52,526 nucleotides of DNA, taken from the NCBI GenBank assembly GCA_938091155.1, contig CALKOP010000040.1, positions 1 through 52,526 of the forward strand, written 5' to 3'. The notes under the pieces are model-generated. The model saw only the letters and a list, made by a program, of their open reading frames with translations. It did no database searches and was not told the origin of the DNA. This DNA comes from an uncultured Flavobacteriales bacterium (lineage in GTDB: Bacteria; Bacteroidota; Bacteroidia; Flavobacteriales_G; Salibacteraceae). Of the stretch, positions 49,666 through 52,526 are shown piece by piece. The translations under genes and the position numbers were made by a program. Within the stretch, counting starts at the first letter, position 1, and each line of letters starts with the position of its first letter.

Positions 49666-50202
49666 TTATGATTTGTGAATTTCTTGTTTGAGTGTGTTCA
49701 ACTTTTTGCGAATACTCGCATCAAGTCGTAAATCACCTACTCGTATTTTAACTCCGCCAAGAATAGTAGGATCTACCAATTCTTTTAGAGCAATTGTTTT
49801 TCCAAAACTCGAGAGCGAACTCTTGAGTTGTGTCTTTTCTTCTAATGTAAGGGCACTTGCAGATGTAACGATGGCCTCAACAATCCCCGACCTTTCGCTG
49901 TATTGTTCAATGAATGACTTAGCTACCGCCTCAAGAATTGATTCTCTTTTTTTGATCGTTAGCATGTCAATAAAATCAACGGACAATTTCGAAATCGACT
50001 TTTCGAAAATTGCTCTTAACGCTCGATTTTTGACGTCTGTTTTGATTATTGCTGACTCCAGCATCATAGATAAGTCCTGACTAGACGCACAGGTTGAACT
50101 AATAACAACCATGTCTGCTTTTACAGCCTCTAATTGAGACTTTTCAAGGGAGTGTTGCAATAATGAATTTGCATATCTACTTGCGGCCTTTTTCGATTTC
50201 AT
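49666..50202 (-). CDS. atpH: ATP synthase F1 subunit delta
   Basis: 'ASRYANSLLQHSLEK', 'DPTILGGVKIRVGDLRLDASIRKKLNTLK'. Confidence 0.93.
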   Translation of the reverse strand: MKSKKAASRYANSLLQHSLEKSQLEAVKADMVVISSTCASSQDLSMMLESAIIKTDVKNRALRAIFEKSISKLSVDFIDMLTIKKRESILEAVAKSFIEQYSERSGIVEAIVTSASALTLEEKTQLKSSLSSFGKTIALKELVDPTILGGVKIRVGDLRLDASIRKKLNTLKQEIHKS

Positions 50203-50702
50203 TAGTTGAAATTGATTTCGTTTAAGGCAGACTTGACAGAATCACTTTGCTTGTCGGCATCGTTTAACTTTTGACCAATTACCTTTTCAGCGATTTCAAA
50301 GGAAAAATCTGCTACTTGGTTTTTTAATTCTTCTATGGCCTTATTCTTTTCGTTTTGAATCTCCTCTCTAGCCGAGGTTAACACCTTCTCAGCCTCTTCC
50401 TTAGCCTTGTTCTTAGCCTCGTTTATGATCTCGTTTTTCATAGTACGAGCTTCTTTCATTAACTGATCTCGTTCTTCGCGAGCCTCATTCATAAGAGCGT
50501 TGTTGCTGTCTTTGAGATTTTTCATCTCATTACGAGCTTTCTCTGCTTGATTCAACGCGTCGTCTATAGAACGTTCGCGTTCATTGACAGCATTCAAGGT
50601 AGGCTTCCACGCATATTTTCTAAGCAAGAAAAGAAGCGTTAGAAACAAGAGCGTCTGCCAAAAGAATAGACCGACTGAGAATTCACTGATTAACTTTTCC
50701 AA
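50202..50702 (-). CDS. atpF: ATP synthase F0 subunit b
   Basis: Single N-terminal TM then long charged coiled coil 'NERERSIDDALNQAEKARNEM'; operon position. Confidence 0.95.
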   Translation of the reverse strand: MEKLISEFSVGLFFWQTLLFLTLLFLLRKYAWKPTLNAVNERERSIDDALNQAEKARNEMKNLKDSNNALMNEAREERDQLMKEARTMKNEIINEAKNKAKEEAEKVLTSAREEIQNEKNKAIEELKNQVADFSFEIAEKVIGQKLNDADKQSDSVKSALNEINFN

Positions 50703-50727
50703 AGCAATTAATTTATTGTTGAATTTT

Positions 50728-50767
50728 AAAAACCACAGTTATTAGCCAACCGCTAATGACTGTGGTT
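50728..50767 (-). repeat. Strong hairpin with short T-run in the atpE-atpF intergenic gap (candidate attenuator/processing element)
   Basis: Minus-strand AACCACAGT-C-ATTAGC-GGTTG-GCTAAT-A-ACTGTGGTT-TTT: 15 Watson-Crick pairs plus one A/C mismatch, 5-nt loop. Confidence 0.75.
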
Positions 50768-50773
50768 GAGTCC

Positions 50774-50965
50774 TTATTTCATAACTAGAGCAGCGAAACC
50801 GATACCCTCAATAAGAGCGGCAGCGATAAGCATTGCGGTTTGGATTTTGTTGGTAGCCTCTGGCTGACGAGCAATCGCCTCCATTGCAGAACCACCAATT
50901 CGTCCAATTCCTAAACCAACACCTATTACAATAAGTCCGGCACCTACTATTTCTGGAACATTCAT
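50774..50965 (-). CDS. atpE: ATP synthase F0 subunit c
   Basis: 63-aa two-TM hairpin 'GAGLIVIGVGLGIGRIGGSAMEAIARQPE...AMLIAAALIEGIGFAAL'; carboxylate Glu in ALIEG. Confidence 0.97.
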   Translation of the reverse strand: MNVPEIVGAGLIVIGVGLGIGRIGGSAMEAIARQPEATNKIQTAMLIAAALIEGIGFAALVMK

Positions 50966-50999
50966 AATTTAAAATTTAACGATTAATAAAAGATTGTAT

Positions 51000-52070
51000 T
51001 TAATGATCATCATGTGACGCTGCTGCACTTCCAAAATATAGCGCTGTTAACATGGTGAATATATATGCTTGAAGAAATGCGACCAACAGTTCAATCACAG
51101 ATAATGCTAATGCGAGTCCGAAAAAGGCGCCTCGTGCAAACCAATTTTCGAAAAGAAAGAGAAGACCAATAAGGCTCATTAGAACGATGTGGCCAGCTGA
51201 AATGTTTGCGTACAAACGAATCATTAAGGCGAAAGGTTTGATAAACACGCCTAACAATTCAATAGGTGCAAGAATTATTTTCATGGGAAAAGGAACTCCA
51301 GGCATCCAGAAAATATGTTTCCAGTAATAACTTTTTGCAGTAATCTGTGTAATTAGAAATGTCATGATTGCGAGAGCAAATGTTACCGCAATATTTCCTG
51401 TTACATTTATTCCTAGTGGAGTGAGGCCCGCGAGGTTAATGAACCATATGAATACAAATACTGTGAGTAGGTAGCTCATGTATTTCTGATAATGCTGCTT
51501 ACCAATGTTCGGAATAGCAATGTCATCTCTTACGAAAATGACTAATGGTTCAAGAAACTTACCCATACCTCGAGCAACTAAGCCTTTCTTATATCCATCG
51601 CCAAGGGATTTGAACATGAGAAAGATTAGAATAGATAGGAGAATAACGCTGAATACATTCTTCGTTATAGAAAAGTCTAAGGGCGCAATATTTGTCACAT
51701 GATGGTCTTCATCATAGTTTAGTTTGCCGTCAGCATCTGTTCTATAAATGTGATTATGATGAAGAACATAATACTTGCCATTCGACTCAGCTGCGGATTC
51801 ACCATGATGAAAAGCAGAGGATAAAAAAACCTGAACACCCTGATCAAGAAGAATTATTGGTAATGGAAAACTTATATGTGTTCCAGACACCTCATCTGTA
51901 AATAAGTGAAAATCATGAACGTCCTGCAAGTGATGAAGGATGTCTTGCTTGATTTCATCACGCAGTGAAACGCTAGCTTCCGCGTTTTCGTTGACCTCTG
52001 AGGCCTGAAGAAATTCAGGTAACAGAACGATGATCATTAAGATCAATATGTAACAAACTTTATCGCGCAT
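51000..52070 (-). CDS. atpB: ATP synthase F0 subunit a with long N-terminal extension
   Basis: C-terminal 'LLGVFIKPFALMIRLYANISAGHIVLMSLIG' with essential Arg; signal-like N-terminus from ATG at 52070. Confidence 0.95.
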   Translation of the reverse strand: MRDKVCYILILMIIVLLPEFLQASEVNENAEASVSLRDEIKQDILHHLQDVHDFHLFTDEVSGTHISFPLPIILLDQGVQVFLSSAFHHGESAAESNGKYYVLHHNHIYRTDADGKLNYDEDHHVTNIAPLDFSITKNVFSVILLSILIFLMFKSLGDGYKKGLVARGMGKFLEPLVIFVRDDIAIPNIGKQHYQKYMSYLLTVFVFIWFINLAGLTPLGINVTGNIAVTFALAIMTFLITQITAKSYYWKHIFWMPGVPFPMKIILAPIELLGVFIKPFALMIRLYANISAGHIVLMSLIGLLFLFENWFARGAFFGLALALSVIELLVAFLQAYIFTMLTALYFGSAAASHDDH

Positions 52071-52177
52071 CTTCCTTAAATAATAAGGGATTAAAATTCG
52101 GGTGCAAGAGTACATATAATTCTAGAACCATAAAAGCCTTTTGCAAATTGAATTTTTAGACATTAAATAACAGATAA

Positions 52178-52526
52178 TCAGAGAGATTTATTTAAATGCC
52201 GAATAAGATACCAGACCTCAACGATTAAACTTAGCCCATACGGTACATAAAAGGAAAGAACCTGAGCCTTTCGCTCTGTGAGGTCATCAACTAGCGGGCC
52301 ATAATAAAGGATAAAATAGAATAGGAACTTGAGTAAACTGCCAGCCATGAAAACGAAACCTAGGTAAGTACTTTTTTTCTCCGAGAGATATATAATAATT
52401 GAGCCTATAGATAAACTCACGACACCATTCATTACATAATATGAACCTAGGTTTTGATCCTTAGGATATGCGCTTAGGTTTTCGATAATGTAACAATGGA
52501 CGAAGAATGCCAACAACAATGTACCG
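52178..52526 (-). CDS. Partial small membrane protein, DUF6168-like, truncated at the window edge
   Basis: Four hydrophobic segments ('GFVFMAGSLLKFLFYFILYYGP'). The frame stays open past the window end; the ORF-track start is an internal TTG. Confidence 0.7.
   Translation of the reverse strand, partial: GTLLLAFFVHCYIIENLSAYPKDQNLGSYYVMNGVVSLSIGSIIIYLSEKKSTYLGFVFMAGSLLKFLFYFILYYGPLVDDLTERKAQVLSFYVPYGLSLIVEVWYLIRHLNKSL

Noticed and set aside
49688-50080. 130-aa plus-strand ORF antisense to atpH
   Set aside because: Shadow of the atpH coding frame; no recognisable motif.
47164-52070. Missing atpD and atpC as evidence of a broken ATP synthase operon
   Set aside because: Bacteroidota commonly keep atpDC at a separate locus, so absence here is expected.
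1-52526. CRISPR arrays, transposases, integrases, phage genes, toxin-antitoxin or defence islands
   Set aside because: None seen; gene content is housekeeping, envelope and surface proteins. The YwqK/MORN protein is sometimes labelled an antitoxin in databases, but no toxin partner is present.

Overview
This window looks like ordinary, gene-dense chromosome from a Bacteroidota, probably Flavobacteriia-like, bacterium. Evidence for that: T9SS C-terminal sorting domains, GldH, DUF4296/DUF4292/DUF4837/DUF6168-type proteins, an atpBEFHAG operon, and several TAnnTTTG -7 promoter boxes. I support about 49 protein-coding genes. Left to right they are: a truncated LamG/SprB-like adhesin; a membrane-anchored propeller/winged-helix protein; two tandem T9SS paralogs; a glycosyltransferase - dihydroorotase - DUF4296 set; scoAB; PBP1A, gldH, RicT-like and holB; pgk, cvpA, pheS, ferritin and rnr; a LytTR regulator and a MORN-repeat protein; rpiB plus an interrupted PLP-enzyme gene; a long co-directional cell-envelope block (DUF4837 to flippase, with gatA, tatA and dut); a glycosyltransferase, a histidine kinase, and atpG to atpB. 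I see no rRNA, tRNA, CRISPR array, transposase or prophage, and no clear multi-gene defence or biosynthetic system. The best second-look items are: (1) a serine racemase/threonine dehydratase-like gene split by one in-frame TAA followed directly by ATG; (2) a long hairpin with a T-run between atpE and atpF; (3) a lipoprotein gene with no usable canonical start and a UUUAAAG heptamer in the right frame at the end of pheS; (4) a CxxCH/zinc-ribbon-like insertion in PBP1A; (5) a membrane-tethered putative one-component regulator. All family calls come from reading the sequence by eye; no database search was run.
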